From NCBI GenBank assembly GCA_964019055.1, contig OZ025208.1, positions 9,244,539 to 9,308,538 on the forward strand: 64,000 bases of DNA, in the 5' to 3' direction. Position 1 is the first letter of the stretch; every line of letters starts with the position of its first letter. The notes beneath the pieces are model-generated. The model saw only the letters and a list, made by a program, of their open reading frames with translations, was not told where the DNA came from and searched no databases. The DNA is from Anthopleura xanthogrammica. Its lineage: Eukaryota > Cnidaria > Anthozoa > Actiniaria > Actiniidae. A program made the translations under genes and the position numbers. Below, one piece after another: positions 1 to 12,760 of this stretch.

Positions 1-101
1 TGAATCCAACTAAACCTCCTACAAAAAGTAAAAAAGTGAGTAAAAACTTCATCAAATGCGAAAATATAATTATAAAAAGTAGTTATTAAAAATAGGAATC
101 A

Positions 102-166
102 AGTGTGGTGTAGTGGTAGTGCACTCGCTCTCACCTCTCAGGTCTAGATTCCTGAATTTGCATACA
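102..166 (+). repeat. tRNA-derived SINE head fragment
   Basis: The stretch has a tRNA-like box A (TGGTGTAGTGG near 106) and, about 30 bp further, a box B-like GGTCTAGATTCC (141-152), the spacing of an RNA polymerase III internal promoter. The flanks do not fold into a full cloverleaf, so this looks like the head of a tRNA-derived SINE in an intron rather than a functional tRNA gene. Confidence 0.5.
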
Positions 167-177
167 TTTAAATTCCA

Positions 178-582
178 ATTTGATCTGTGAGTTAGCCATG
201 CCTTAACATAGATCAGCCCTGTGGTTGCTTCAGGGTTCAATCTGTGAGTTAGCCATGCCCTGACTTAGATCAGCCCAGAGGTTGTTCCAGGGTTTGAAGT
301 GTGAGTTAGCCATGCCTTAAATTAGGTCAGCCCAGAGGTTGTTTCAGGGTTTGATCTGTGAGTTAGTCATGCCATGCATTAGATCAACCCAGAGGTTGTT
401 TCAGGGTTTGATCTGTGATTTAGCTGTGCCATGCCTTAGATCAGCCCAGAGGTTGTTTCAGGGTTTGATCTGTGGGTTAGCTGTGCCATGCCTTAGATCA
501 GCCCAGAGGTTGTTTCAGGGTTTGATCTGTGAGTTAGCTGTGCCATGCCTTAGATCAGCCCAGAGGTTGTTTCAGGGTTTAA
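178..582. repeat. 57-bp tandem repeat, about 7 copies
   Basis: Copies recur at 57-bp intervals (for example 410, 467 and 524) with the core GATCTGTGAGTTAGC and the end TTGTTTCAGGGTTT. Left copies are more diverged than right ones. It lies in the intron upstream of the first visible ZC2HC1-like exon; the open frame that runs through it is a by-product of a unit length divisible by three. Confidence 0.85.
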
Positions 583-680
583 TAAGATTGAAAAAGTTTT
601 CTAAATGTTTTTCAGTATTGTCAATGCCTTACCCCTGTCTTAAAACTCAAGACAAAGTATGCATAATTTTGTAATTTCAG

Positions 681-3600
681 AATAACTGGAAACAAAAGCA
701 TGAAGATTTTATCAATACAATTCGTTCATCAAGAGGAGTTACAGCTGCCATCAAAACAGGTGGTCCACTTCCCCCGCCCCCTCCAGCGAGAATAGATCCT
801 GATCTTGTTCAATGTCCACACTGTAGTAGAAGGTTTAATGAACATTCTGCAGAACGACATATTCAGTTTTGTAAGGAGCAGAAGAGTCGTATTGGAAGAT
901 CTCCAGGCTCAGCATCTAGTGTTGTAGCTCAGAGAGTTGCAGCAAGAACCAAGGTACCTTATATTTATTACCTTATATAGAGAGGTTATTCATCAGCCAG
1001 GAGGTCTGGATAGGGCAAAACTGTGCTTGAGGTCTTGAATATACAGCATGCGGCCAAATGGAAGCCACATGTTTCCCTATCCAGACCAACTCTAGGATGG
1101 TAAATAAAAATCTTTTTTTTCATTTACTCTTCTGCTTGTTCTGCAATGTTGTTTTCTTTATTATAGCAATCCATTATCCCTTGCATGCGTACTGCTGATG
1201 TCAAGATATTGGACTACGGGCAGAGATAGAAAATACTGCCCACTCCAACAGCCAATCAGAATGCAATTTTTAGGATACCTGAACCAAAAAAATTATTGCA
1301 CTATTTTACTTGCTATTATTTCCTGAGTGTCTTATTCTTACTAAGATCTTTCTTAACTTTATCCTTTAGTACAAACCTCCTTCATTAGCAAAGAGACCCT
1401 TTTCAGGAACAAATGTATCATCTACTAGCAAAACAAGACAGGCAAAAACAAAGTATGAAAAATCAACTCCACATGAATCAAGTCAGGTATCAAGAAATGA
1501 TGAACGACCCTTATCTGTCAGATATCAAGGTATGATCATGTAGAATGAACATGATATACCATAAATACACCTTTTGGGAGGAGTGCTGTCCAGGGGGGTG
1601 CACACCTCCTGGATCTGCCCTTGTATATCATAGATAGAAATTTTGGGCCTGAGCGTAATGTTTTTCCGTATCAGACCATGCCATTCCTTTGAAATAGGTG
1701 TGCATGAGAATTCTCACAAGATTTTGGTCTACACAACTCACAACCACTGAGTTTTCAAAATGTTGAGAATTGCAGTAAAGGCCCTGTTATACTGTTGAAT
1801 ACGCCTTTGCGAGACAAATTGCTGGACTATTGCACAGTGTAACAGGGGTTATCTCGCAATTTTTTTTGTTGCACTTAGCGTTGCACAAAGTAGAGCTCAG
1901 TTCTACTTTTCGCAATGGATTGCAGCAACTGGCAATGCCATTGCACAGTGTATCAGCCCTCCAGCAACTTGTCTTGCAGTTTTAAGGCATATTTCTCAAG
2001 CCATTTGAAGTTGCTGAGATCACCTTGCGTAACACCTCACCTTGGCAACCTGCAATGGTACATTTTTAAGCATTGCGAGACAAGTTGCTGAGAAAATTGG
2101 ACAGTGTAACAGGACCTTAAGATAGGTTTGCATTTATATACATTAATAGTATATCACATATTTAACTTTAGAGAGCGGTTCAAAAATGAATCATCAATCA
2201 TCCACAACAAGACAAGACTCAGGCAGGAAAAAATCTACTGGTATCACTTCTGCAGAACCTTCAAAAATGCATTCAAAAAGTAACTTAAATGGACAAAAAG
2301 GTTAGTTAAATGGTAATTATCATTATTGCGACAAAGTACATTCTCTTGGGACTAAGATTCTTTGTTTGAGTTGTATCCCTACTCTTGTGTCTTCTCATGC
2401 ACAACCGTTAAACAAAGAAATGATACTCTAGGAAATAACACATGGTCTGCCCGGGGGGGGGGGGGACTCCCTTATATCGTAGGGCGGGGGTGCTCGTCGT
2501 ATCTTTTAGGGGTCAAAATCAGGGGTTTGGTATCGTTTAGGGTGTCTAAAAGCTTTTCGGGCCACCGAAGTCAAAGCTGGTATCTTTTAGGGTATTTTTA
2601 AAGATAATAAGATATTAGAAGGTGTTCGAAGTTTACGTCTTTGGGACTATTGAAAATACAAAATAACTATAAATTTGTCCAATTTTAGCTGGTATCTCTT
2701 AGGGGTAAAAATATCTTGTTGCCACGTCCACCTTTGTAGGACTCAGGTATCTTTTAGGGGTTTTTACATCATCCATCTATACTTATATTTGTTTCGGTTT
2801 TAGCTTATCATTCTAACAGATACAAAACTATGGATAATCAAGAGAGACCAGATAGCTCAAAGTATGATATAGAGGCAAGCAAGACAAAAGAGATCAGATA
2901 TGGGCGGAGGGCCAGTAAGACAAAGGAGGATACAACAGATTTTATGTCTGATTTATCAGCCCTACAGGACAATACTCATGGTTATGTAACTGATAAGAAA
3001 AGTAAAAGGTAAGTACTAAACAGCTTTTTACAAATAAAGCAATATAAATTATATTAACAAATAATACAAATCACGCTCGTGCTTTGTGCTTAATGTAGTC
3101 ATAAAGAAAGCGACCAATCAGAAACAAGATAAAAAATATTTATTACATCCATTTTGAGATAATCAGCAAATCCTGCAATCTGATTATCCTGCAATCTGAT
3201 TGGTTCCCTGCAGCACTGTCTTCAGACTAAATTGCACCATTTTGAGGTTGTTATTAGACCATTTTGCACATCATCTGTTTTGATCCAATCAAAAGAGAAA
3301 CGTCAATTCCTAGCCAATGAAATGGCCTGAAATCAGCCAATCATATCAAGGCATCCATTTGAGTGTTGAGCTCTACGCTTCTCGATAATTTTTGGCGAAA
3401 CACCGGGGAGAAAGCCGCCACAGATCGAAAAACGTTTTTGAAGACTTTCGGAAAAAAAGCCGTATTACAATTACCTACAGCTTTTTCATACATTCTTTGT
3501 TTGCAGAAATTTTGCAGTCCGTGATGCCAGTCCTACCATGTTTGATGACTATGACAAATCTGATCAGCCGTCAGCAGTGAACAAAAAAAATCCTTTTCCT

Positions 3601-3732
3601 CCCAAGGCGCAAGTTCATAGAGAAGATCAAGGAAGACTTTCTAAATTCTGCCATGAGTGCGGCACTAAATATCCTGTAACCAGTGCAAAGTTCTGTTGTG
3701 AATGCGGGACCAGAAGGTTGCATATTAGTTAA
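681..3732 (+). CDS. ZC2HC1-type zinc finger protein, 3' part (5 exons)
   Basis: Exons at 681-953, 1370-1529, 2172-2300, 2804-3008 and 3507-3732 have AG/GT borders and join in phase, giving 330 residues to the stop at 3730-3732. The first visible exon starts with NNWKQKHEDFI, then a proline run and a C2HC finger (CPHC, then H and FC at the RHIQFC motif), the order seen in ZC2HC1 family proteins. The last exon carries a second Cys4 zinc ribbon (KFCHECGTK, then KFCCECGTR). The middle is polar and probably disordered. The 5' exons, including the start codon and presumably an earlier C2HC finger, lie before base 1. Family function is poorly known. Introns hold MITEs (1780-2117, 2449-2770). The family call is firm; the paralogue is not assigned. 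Confidence 0.8.
1780..2117. mobile_element. MITE, intronic foldback-type element
   Basis: The ends are imperfect inverted repeats: GGCCCTGTTATACTG at 1780 against CAGTGTAACAGGACC at 2102. Inside, GCAACTTG/CAAGTTGC-type motifs recur on both strands. No coding capacity. It lies between two ZC2HC1-like exons. Confidence 0.55.
2449..2770. mobile_element. MITE of the poly-G-ended family
   Basis: It begins with a CCC(G)n run, then a segment containing TGCTCGTCGTATCTTTTAGGG, and contains repeated TATCTTTTAGGGG motifs. It is related to the complete copy at 47497-47888, whose two ends are inverted. The right end here lacks the C-run and seems truncated. Confidence 0.6.
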
Positions 3733-6540
3733 TTAGAAAAGTGACCTACTTTTATCTTTACAATACTCCCGTTTCGAGTTCTCTTTTACGCTGTGTTAGC
3801 CTCAATTGTGCGTAAATTATGCAGAAATTTAGATAAAACTCGTGAAATTTCAAAGTATTTTTATTGTCTTCTTTACACACAGATCTCTTGAATTTCCACG
3901 GGCTGTTACTGAATAAAAGAATATATTACACGGTTTTGAGGCTAACACAGCGTAAAAGAGAACTCGAAACTGGAGTATTCTTAACAGTTTGGTTTTGCTT
4001 CTCAACTCGACTTCGCTATATACAGTATATACTAAAAGCGCAAATAATTTATTCATAAAGTTCAACAAATATTAAAAAGTAATAAATGTTCTACCGACAA
4101 ATGCTACTGCATGATAAAGTCTCTAAGAATTCCTGCATGACTCCTCACCTGCTAAAGTACTAATAATATATTAGTGTAGAAGTATATTAATATCTTATCG
4201 GGTCCCACCGACTAGAGATAATTGACAATTTCTTTCTGATATAAACTTAATTACTGGGTTACCTGTGGTAAACCAGTCATAAAATACCTTTGTTTTTTTT
4301 TTCTTTCTGATTCCTTCGCGACAAAATGAACAAATTGCGCAATACCACCCAGAGGGTAGAAAGAAGAAAACGAGGGCCTTGACAGTACGATACAACAGAA
4401 ATATTAAAAACCAAATTACAGTCAGCTTATTTTATAATTGATCACTCTTTTTCCACAAAGGGTGGGTCAAGGACCCCCTGGTCCCACCCGGTCCAGGTAA
4501 CCCAGTGCACGCTGCCACCAGCGTCTTGTCTTATAATAATAAGAGCTTGAAATAGGTAATATTAACGAAGGAAGCTATGGTCGTTGGACTGATGCAATTG
4601 GCTCGGAAATTTAAACGCAAGCCAGTTTTTAAAAAAGTTAACCTTGTAGTTTACATCGGTCATTGCTTTATACGAGCACGTTATAGATGCGGTTACAAAT
4701 TTATTGATTCGAGTACGATAAAACCAATAACTACATCACCTATGGCTGCATATAAACGCAAATATATTTGTTGCTGATTTTTCGATAATTAAGGGCTGGG
4801 TTAACAATAATAATAAGGTTCGGTATTAAAGACGTCTTGTGTATTCACTCGTCTCTATCTGACTGTACTGAATACATTTTCTCAATTTCTGTAGCCGGTT
4901 CAAGAAATCTTCAAGTAATTATTTATTTCGGCGTTTTTCTTTATTGAAGCCATGCGCATCTGTTCAAATAAACAAAAACGTAAGTAATGTGTCGATCTTA
5001 GGATCCAACACGAGCCCGAACGAATTAGCCAATCACCGAACATTTTTTCGTAGCTCAATATTTCCTAGTCCCAGGTTTTCAGTTCGATAAGAACAGCTTT
5101 TACTCGTCATATAGAAAATAAAACCCATCCGAGAAAAGATTCACCAAATATCTTTTAGAATTGGGATATTTCGTCGTTGTTGGTTGAAAATATTTCGTTT
5201 TGAAAAGAGATAATAGAAAATACTTGGAATTTTTTGTTGGGGTAGGAAAAAAAGGAAAGGAAAAAAGAAAAACATAGAAGAAAGAAACAAGAAGGAGAAG
5301 GAGAAATTCGAGATAATTGTAGAGCATATAGTTATCTGTGTATTTTCAAATGGAAAATTTTATCATTACAAAACTTTTATTCCATAGACGTGGGCGTCAA
5401 TGTCTGGGATATTAATTAGTCTCGTCATGATATGAAGTTTCCTCGCTTTTAGGTCTCCTAGTTTGTGCAATGAATCTGGGGAAAAAATCAATTTGGGCTG
5501 TTTTAGCTGTCCGAATTATTTATCATATCTCGATGTTATTACATTCACGAACTCAGTTGTATTATGGAGACGTCTGAAAGGATTTTCATTTCGTTGCAGG
5601 AGACTTACAAACCAAGATCTTGTAATTTAATAACTTTTTGCTGAAAAGGAAGGTTTAAGGTATAATATAAACAAATAAGGACGTAAAATTTAGTTCATTA
5701 GTTAGCCAATAATGAATTAGATTTTTACTTTCAGGTCACACGATAGGGATTGAATCCTATAACATTACCTGAAAATAATTTCTAACCGTTCAGGGTTTTT
5801 TTCCAAATCCTTGAACTGAAATTAGATATTTTTTACATTTTTATTTTTACCACACAGTAAGTGGCCTTCACGTTTGCCTCCCACTGGAGCTTGATTGTTC
5901 GTACTTTGGAATCCTGTTGTGTTTCCTGTATGTATTACTACGAAATGTACAGTTGTGCGAAACCTTCGTTCTCAAACTTTAATTGGAAATACCTTTTAAC
6001 TAGTTTTTCCTTTTATTATCGGCAAAATATCGAACTAGATAAAAAGAAATAATCATTGCTTTACGAGGGTAGCACTTAATAGCCAGTGGCTAGCAAAACC
6101 CCCATGGCGGTTCCTTCCACGATTGAATTGGAATTTCGAAGTTGATTATCATTATTGTTATTACTTTCATGTGTTTTTTCTAAGCCAAAATTCTGTAAAA
6201 TTCTGTTGTATTGAGCAGAATAAACTTTTATCTTGTATCTTTTGTGAAGGTAGGAAAAAAAAGAATTCACCTCTAATTTGAAAAATAATAGTAAATATTA
6301 ATAAATAAGGTTCGCGATCAAAATAATTCTGCAGTAGAGGATCCGGAAAACCTCTTCAGTGTTTGGTTCAAATTGCGCATGCTGACTCACACGCTTGTTT
6401 TTGCTTCCAGAATGATTGATCGCTATATTTTTGAGTATTTTTAATTTATGGAATTGAGCCTACAAACAAATGAATTTCATGTAAATTAGCCCTTCAAATT
6501 CTAAAAGCGGAAAGTTAAAATATAAAAGGCGGGTACAAAA
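3733..6540. other. Intergenic stretch with foldback repeats, no gene seen
   Basis: No convincing gene was found; open frames are short and lack domains. An inverted repeat pairs 3761-3815 with 3931-3990 (arms contain TTACGCTGTGTTAGCCTCA and its complement), a ~230-bp foldback MITE beside the ZC2HC1-like stop codon. A possible second element has short inverted ends at 4253-4266 (ACTGGGTTACCTG) and 4494-4507. The rest is AT-rich with no structure I can support. Confidence 0.5.
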
Positions 6541-7003
6541 GTCACAAGTGTGAAAAGTTTTTTGTGTTATTGTCAGTTTTTGAAAGAAGATCGTGACAAA
6601 ACATTTCCTTAGAGAGCGTCTGCCTGGGGCTTCGTTCACAAGGATAGTTTCTGGGTTTCTTTATCTCTTGCCCACACATTCACTTTCACACTTAGTCTCA
6701 GTGAAGACATGTTTGAAAAATAACCGTTTTCGACTATTTTTGTCTGTGAAGTGAAAACTTAAGCTCTCGTAAACGTGTCCATTCTGTATGTGGATAAGAC
6801 TCAAGAACTGAAAGGAGGCTTTAATCTAAAAGGCATCTATAAAATCGACGACAAGTTTCGACGCGTCCTCAGTTCAAGCGATATTAAGAGTTTCTTTGCG
6901 TCAACACACGCCCCAAGCTCTTCTTTTCTTGTGAGCCATCTTTGGTCTTTAACTGTCTTAAAAATCTACTTTTTCGCGGAACAAATAATTCAGATTGGAC
7001 AAG

Positions 7004-7072
7004 GTAAGTAAAGTTTTTTTCCTGTAATATCCTTATAGTCTTTTTTAACCGCAAACTTTGGATTCTATATAG
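7004..7072 (+). other. Short intron in the leader of GPCR paralogue 1
   Basis: Donor GGACAAG|GTAAGTA at 7003/7004 and acceptor TCTATATAG at 7072 bracket 69 bp directly before G-ATG. Both sites are near consensus. This suggests a transcript with a non-coding first exon and an uninterrupted coding exon. Confidence 0.6.
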
Positions 7073-7073
7073 G

Positions 7074-8018
7074 ATGAACGTAACAAAATCTCCCACAAGA
7101 CACCCGAAGATAATAGAGTTTATGAATCGCAGTACAACTACCATCGCTGTAGAGACAAGTATTTTACTCCTTATTGGAGTGATTGCCATTGGAGGAAATC
7201 TTCTGGTAGTAATCTCCATCTATCGTAATACCAGTCTTCGTACCATCACTAACTACTTCGTACTCTCGCTCGCGATGACCGACATTCTTAATCCGTTACT
7301 CTCATTGCCTTTCACTCTCGCCTGGTCGATTACAAGTCGTTTTTTTCTGGGGCATACAATATGTGATTTTCAAGTTATCGTCAGCATCAGCCTCATGCAA
7401 GTGTCCATAGCAAACATACTTCTAATGTCCGTTAATCGATTTTTTTGCGTCTGCAAGCCAGAGAAATACAAAAAGTATTTCAATCGAAAGACATCCTTGG
7501 CCATGATCTCAACTGTTTGGGTAGCCTACGTCATCATCTTGGTCCTTTTCATCACGGATAAGAAACTTATCTACGCCAGTTTTAAGCCGAGGAAAATAAT
7601 GTGCAGTATTTCTCGGGGAATAAAAACTTCGCTATCTCGTATAATTTTCAATACAATCGCTCTAGTTTTTATTATGCTTCCATTTGGCATCATCATCTAT
7701 TGCTATTACGAGGTTTTTAAGAAGATAAAGAAACACAAGAATCTGCTTGCTCCTGCGGCCAACCCAAACATCCTGGGTACGAGTGTACAAGAAATCAAGG
7801 TCACGTGGACCATGTTTGCAGTTTTGATGGGGTATTGCGTGACGTGGTTTTCGGTTCTCACCGTGGTGATTATGTCTAGCGTGATATGGTTACCGGGTCA
7901 GGTCCATATGATCGTGACATACTCCATGGCGAGCAGTAGTGCTATCAATCCTGTTATATATGGAGTAATGAACCCAGCATTTAAGCGGGAATTTGTTAAG
8001 ATATTCCTTTGTAAATAG
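7074..8018 (+). CDS. Class A GPCR paralogue 1
   Basis: A 314-residue seven-transmembrane protein uninterrupted by introns. TM1 contains GGNLLVV and TM2 LSLAMTDIL with the conserved Asp. The TM3 Cys is in HTICDF, and VNRFF replaces DRY. TM6 reads YCVTWF without the usual CWxP proline. TM7 has NPVIY followed by GVMNPAF. N-terminal Asn-x-Ser/Thr sites are present. A leader exon ends at 7003 at GT, followed by a 69-bp intron whose AG lies two bases before the ATG. Coral genomes hold many such receptors, often labelled melatonin-receptor-like; the ligand cannot be told. It is paralogous to 12761-13837 and 18510-19466. The stop codon abuts a 0.9-kb ATGG array, so the 3' UTR begins in microsatellite. 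Confidence 0.85.
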   Translation: MNVTKSPTRHPKIIEFMNRSTTTIAVETSILLLIGVIAIGGNLLVVISIYRNTSLRTITNYFVLSLAMTDILNPLLSLPFTLAWSITSRFFLGHTICDFQVIVSISLMQVSIANILLMSVNRFFCVCKPEKYKKYFNRKTSLAMISTVWVAYVIILVLFITDKKLIYASFKPRKIMCSISRGIKTSLSRIIFNTIALVFIMLPFGIIIYCYYEVFKKIKKHKNLLAPAANPNILGTSVQEIKVTWTMFAVLMGYCVTWFSVLTVVIMSSVIWLPGQVHMIVTYSMASSSAINPVIYGVMNPAFKREFVKIFLCK

Positions 8019-8021
8019 CAG

Positions 8022-8938
8022 TGGATGGATGGATGGATGGATGGATGGATGGATGGATGGATGGATGGATGGATGGATGGATGGATGGATGGATGGATGG
8101 ATGGATGGATGGATGGATGGATGGATGGATGGATGGATGGATGGATGGATGGATGGATGGATGGATGGATGGATGGATGGATGGATGGATGGATGGATGG
8201 ATGGATGGATGGATGGATGGATGGATGGATGGATGGATGGATGGATGGATGGATGGATGGATGGATGGATGGATGGATGGATGGATGGATGGATGGATGG
8301 ATGGATGGATGGATGGATGGATGGATGGATGGATGGATGGATGGATGGATGGATGGATGGATGGATGGATGGATGGATGGATGGATGGATGGATGGATGG
8401 ATGGATGGATGGATGGATGGATGGATGGATGGATGGATGGATGGATGGATGGATGGATGGATGGATGGATGGATGGATGGATGGATGGATGGATGGATGG
8501 ATGGATGGATGGATGGATGGATGGATGGATGGATGGATGGATGGATGGATGGATGGATGGATGGATGGATGGATGGATGGATGGATGGATGGATGGATGG
8601 ATGGATGGATGGATGGATGGATGGATGGATGGATGGATGGATGGATGGATGGATGGATGGATGGATGGATGGATGGATGGATGGATGGATGGATGGATGG
8701 ATGGATGGATGGATGGATGGATGGATGGATGGATGGATGGATGGATGGATGGATGGATGGATGGATGGATGGATGGATGGATGGATGGATGGATGGATGG
8801 ATGGATGGATGGATGGATGGATGGATGGATGGATGGATGGATGGATGGATGGATGGATGGATGGATGGATGGATGGATGGATGGATGGATGGATGGATGG
8901 ATGGATGGATGGATGGATGGATGGATGGATGGATGGAT
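8022..8938. repeat. (GGAT)n microsatellite, about 229 copies
   Basis: An essentially perfect GGAT/ATGG array of about 917 bp, with no interruption seen. It starts four bases after the GPCR1 stop codon. The three forward frames and the reverse frame remain open only because the unit has no stop (repeating Trp-Met-Asp-Gly or Ile-His-Pro-Ser); these are not genes. Confidence 0.98.
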
Positions 8939-8974
8939 AAATTAAATTAAATTTCGTTTCGTCGACTAAAAAAA

Positions 8975-9675
8975 ATGCATAGAGGCTTTGCTCCATCACG
9001 TGATGGCAGACATAACATGAGGCAAGAACAATGAACTACATCAACGATACAGCGTCCATCTTGAGGCACAACAAGGCATTATGGGCGTCCAGGGTGCGAA
9101 CAAAACATAGATGGTGGATAATGGTCTTTCTTTCATGTCCATCTTTCTAATAATTTAACTCCTGTCACATTGTCTTGTAGTGAATTAAAATGTTAATCGA
9201 CGCCATTTCTGTAACAAAGCTTTGTATATAGCTATTCAAAACAAGGTTGGTGAGGGTTTGATTGCTTGTTGTATGTTGCATACCAAGCCCGAAATGCAGT
9301 ATGGGTGATGTGAATTCGAGCAGCAAAAGGTCACAACACTATGGAATTTTTCCAAACTTTGTCTGCAGTTTTTTTCAGCATATTTTCTTCTGTGCTGACA
9401 TTATTTACATATAAATATAATACATTTCAAGCTTGATAAACAATATGCAGCATGCTGCAGCATGCAACAAAACCTTCTTTTTACTGATAAAAAAGCTGTA
9501 TTTGCCCACTACCAAGATGGCCGCCGTATCGCGTAAGTAGTCCATTGAATCTGGCCATGGTCTAATCTGATTTACATGAGAAAGAATTCAGTTTTCCAAG
9601 GAAAAAAAGACTCTATTGTCGTGGCTCCTAACTGTCATGGCTGCCATCACGTGATGGTGCAAAGCCTCTACATAT
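8975..9675. mobile_element. MITE with ~40-bp terminal inverted repeats
   Basis: The ends share TAGAGGCTTTG, then CATCACGTGATGGCAG at about 8979-9012 and inverted at 9635-9673. The interior of ~620 bp is AT-rich and non-coding. It follows the GGAT array directly, so the array may have grown at its edge. Confidence 0.6.
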
Positions 9676-10375
9676 ATCATAACAAATAATTTACAAGGCG
9701 TTATGAATGAAGATGCAGCTCTGTGTATACAACCAACAATGAGAAAACTAGCTTACTAGGTACCATAAGATAACAAATTTACAAAAGCCCTGAAGTAACC
9801 TTTTCAACTTAAATAGAAATTTTGTCATCCGGATCCATCCACTCTTAACAGTACAAGTATTATAAGTGCCTACTAGAAGGCGAAGGCACTGAACGTGACA
9901 AGAATAATATTTCCTCTTCACCTGTCAAAAGTAAACAAATTGCAATTTCAAGAATCTCAAATGTTGTTTAATAATTTTGGTGTTCTACTGAATTAATGGC
10001 GTTTCCTTGAGATAATAACAATAATAATAATAATAATCATAATAATAATAATAATAATAATAATAATAGTAATTTTACCAGGGAAAAATCATACTGTATC
10101 AAATTTTCCTGAGGTTCAAATAAAATAATAATAATATATATTATAATATATATATGATAATATATAATATATGACTTTAGGAACTGATCAGCTCCTGAGT
10201 GGAAAACAATACTAGTATAGTAATCCTCATTTATGGGTTTTGCAGAAGGTCTATAGTAATAGTAATATCATGATTGTAATAGTCTATCTTATCCTAAGTT
10301 GCAGCGTATTAAACTGAATTAAAGTGAGGTATACAACGCTATACAAATTTCCAGTCGTTTCGAGGCTACTGCCTC
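9676..10375. other. Intergenic, AT-rich, simple repeats
   Basis: No gene seen. It contains an (AAT)n tract at about 10016-10070 and an AT-rich dinucleotide-like stretch around 10125-10170. Confidence 0.5.
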
Positions 10376-10948
10376 CTTACTAGATCAGTGGGAATGTCTG
10401 CAACTCTCAAAAGTTGTGTGCCTGCTGATTTAAATTGCCCATCAACATAACAACATAGTGCATGCCAGGCGTCCGAACACAGTTCTATAAGAACCTAAAG
10501 TCAACATTGAGTCCATTGAGATGTAGGGTCGTATGGAGGAAAACTGATATGTTGTGCCTCTATTTTCCGTCTGATTCTAGGGTCCAGAGAAAATGACTGA
10601 CACTTGCGTGTCATTGACTGACAGTGCCTGTCTGGTAGAAAGACTTTTGGCGCCTAGAAGTTTCTTGCCAGATTTGTCCATCCTCTTCTTTGTGGTGACT
10701 GACAGACGATGTTCTCGAAATCTCTCCGCTAGTAGACGTTCCACTTCCCCGATGTAGATCCTATCGCACACCCGGCAGGAGATTACATACACAAGGTTTC
10801 TTTTAGTGCAGGAGAACGTGTTGGATTGTGATACGACCTCCTGGGGTGTTGATGGTGGGCGCTGTGCTGGGGTCGCTGGCAAGGAAAGGTGCCTAGATCT
10901 TTCTCTCGATGTTGTCACGCTGAGGGAACTGTGCACTAGAATATTCAC
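10376..10948 (-). pseudogene. Penelope-like retroelement fragment with GIY-YIG end
   Basis: The reverse strand encodes 123 residues ending in a GIY-YIG-type segment: NLVYVISCRVCDRIYIGE, then RFREH. This is the endonuclease end typical of Penelope-like elements, preceded there by reverse transcriptase, which is absent here. Downstream on the same strand (toward 10345) lies GTAGCCTCGAAACGAC, a motif common just after such coding regions in invertebrates. It is a 5'-truncated copy and presumably dead. Confidence 0.65.
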
Positions 10949-12700
10949 GACACCCTAGCACTTGTAATGAATTCTTGTAATGCGATGCAAAATTAATTAC
11001 AAAATCAGCGAGTTGACCACCTGCTTTTTTCTTGCGTACAACCTTTTCAAATTCATAATACCATCAAGGATCACCTACTAGTCAATAGGCGTCCAACACG
11101 TCACAAGACGATTGACTCTTATATATACACCTTTTTTTATAGTAATCTTATATCATAGCATAAGATTAAGTACGGATTAGTATTGAATTTTCAAGTTCGA
11201 ATTTCATTTGTTTTATAGTAGTCATAGCATAGTACAGCATAATTCTTCAATTCGTCTTTTAGAAAAGCCTGTAAATATTTATTCTGTCCATGAAACCTAT
11301 TGTGAAAAATGCTCCTCAAATTTGATGCAAATGAGCCAAATCGAAATTCTTTAAGGATCGTAATCTTGAAAGCAGCGTATTGACGTCCACCAAAAATCTT
11401 ATTTTTTCGCGACGACAAATAGCTCTTGAACTGTAAGAATACTGCATGTCAGGAGAAGGTGAGATGATAAATTACCTATCATGACACGGAACGTTTGATC
11501 TGGGTTTAAGAAAAGTTATTTTCGTTCATATTGTGGACTTTTTTTTTTTCGATTCCTTTTTTTCATTTCAAAATTAAATATAATGAAATGAAATGAAATT
11601 TACTGATTTATTTCTTCAAACATTTAATGCAATTTACTTTTTTTCCTTTCGTTCGATCATCCATTCATCATTTAAATCCATGAAATTAAGATATTTTAAC
11701 CTAAATAGCTGACTTACTATTACGATTACTTATCAATTTTTCATTCTCTTTTTCAATATTCACTCATCAGTTATCTCATTTTTCATTCAATAATTCATTC
11801 ATTTATTCAATCAGCTGATTCTGATTGGCTGATATTTTTCAGATCAGCTGGAAGCATTTGAATTTTACGTTACTTTTTCGGCTCGATCATCTATTCATGA
11901 TTCAAATTCAAATTTAAATTAAGGAGCTCTTGCATTAGTCCCATCCAATATCTATTCAAATACCCTTTTATCCGCAAGAGCGAGAAATAAAGGACTTATT
12001 ATTCATATCAAATAAAGTCATTCATTCAATCCCTCTGATCGATCCATGCCTCCTGTGGCTCCATGTACACTCAAACAAACAGTAATCAATCTTGTCCATA
12101 TGGCTGTTATTTCCTCGCAGCTCTTCAAGATACTAGTTCACTCTTGAAACTCATACCTTCCAAGGTGAAAGGTTTCTTATCTTCAGTTCTACATCAGTCG
12201 TCGAGTAAAGGTCAGTTGACTGTATTTTCATCATACTCGGTTTCTTTTCCTTTCCTTTCCTTTTCTCTCTCTCTCCTTTTTGTTCAGTTCCGTTGTGCCA
12301 AGCTTCAATAACCATGCATGACAGAGTTGTGATTCAGCTTTTCAATAGATTTTTCTGGCGTCATATATATAACCAAAGATTTAAATATGCTTGGCAAGTA
12401 CGAGCAAAAAGTTGTACAGCGTTAATCGCCTTTTATTTTTAGTTGGGTTTTTTTTTGGTAGTATTTCAGTCCACTCTTCAGCTCTTTTCAAACCCTTATT
12501 GTCACATTAATGTACATATCGGCATACAGATGGTAAATAACGAGCAAAAGCACCCTTAACTGAACAATATCGTAATATAGGTTGCCGTGGCCATATTTTG
12601 ATTCACAGATACGAACACTAGATTTAGTCAATGTTTATCGATTCTAGGATAGCTGAAACACGAAACAACAAAAGAACCAACCAAAAAACCAACCAACCAT
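10949..12700. other. Intergenic, no gene seen
   Basis: AT-rich. Around 11580-12020 there are many imperfect ATTCATT and GAAATGAAAT motifs, suggesting decayed repeat DNA. An open frame at 12063-12311 has no recognisable domain and is probably chance, though it could include leader sequence of the next GPCR. Confidence 0.4.
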
Positions 12701-12760
12701 CAGAAGTGAACAATACAGGAATAGTGGGAAAGAATTTTTTTTCCTGAGACTTTGTTCGGG

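Noticed and set aside
102..166. Functional tRNA gene
   Set aside because: Box A and B are present, but no acceptor stem or full cloverleaf can be formed; more like a SINE head.
339..674. 111-codon frame with repeated LFQGLICEL
   Set aside because: A 57-bp tandem repeat read in a frame without stops; it lies in an intron.
4577..4777. Short basic open frame
   Set aside because: No domain, no neighbouring splice structure, and typical of chance frames in AT-rich DNA.
7993..8999. Long open frames of 300+ codons (Trp-Met-Asp-Gly and Ile-His-Pro-Ser repeats)
   Set aside because: They are translations of the pure GGAT array in every frame; no flanking coding signal.
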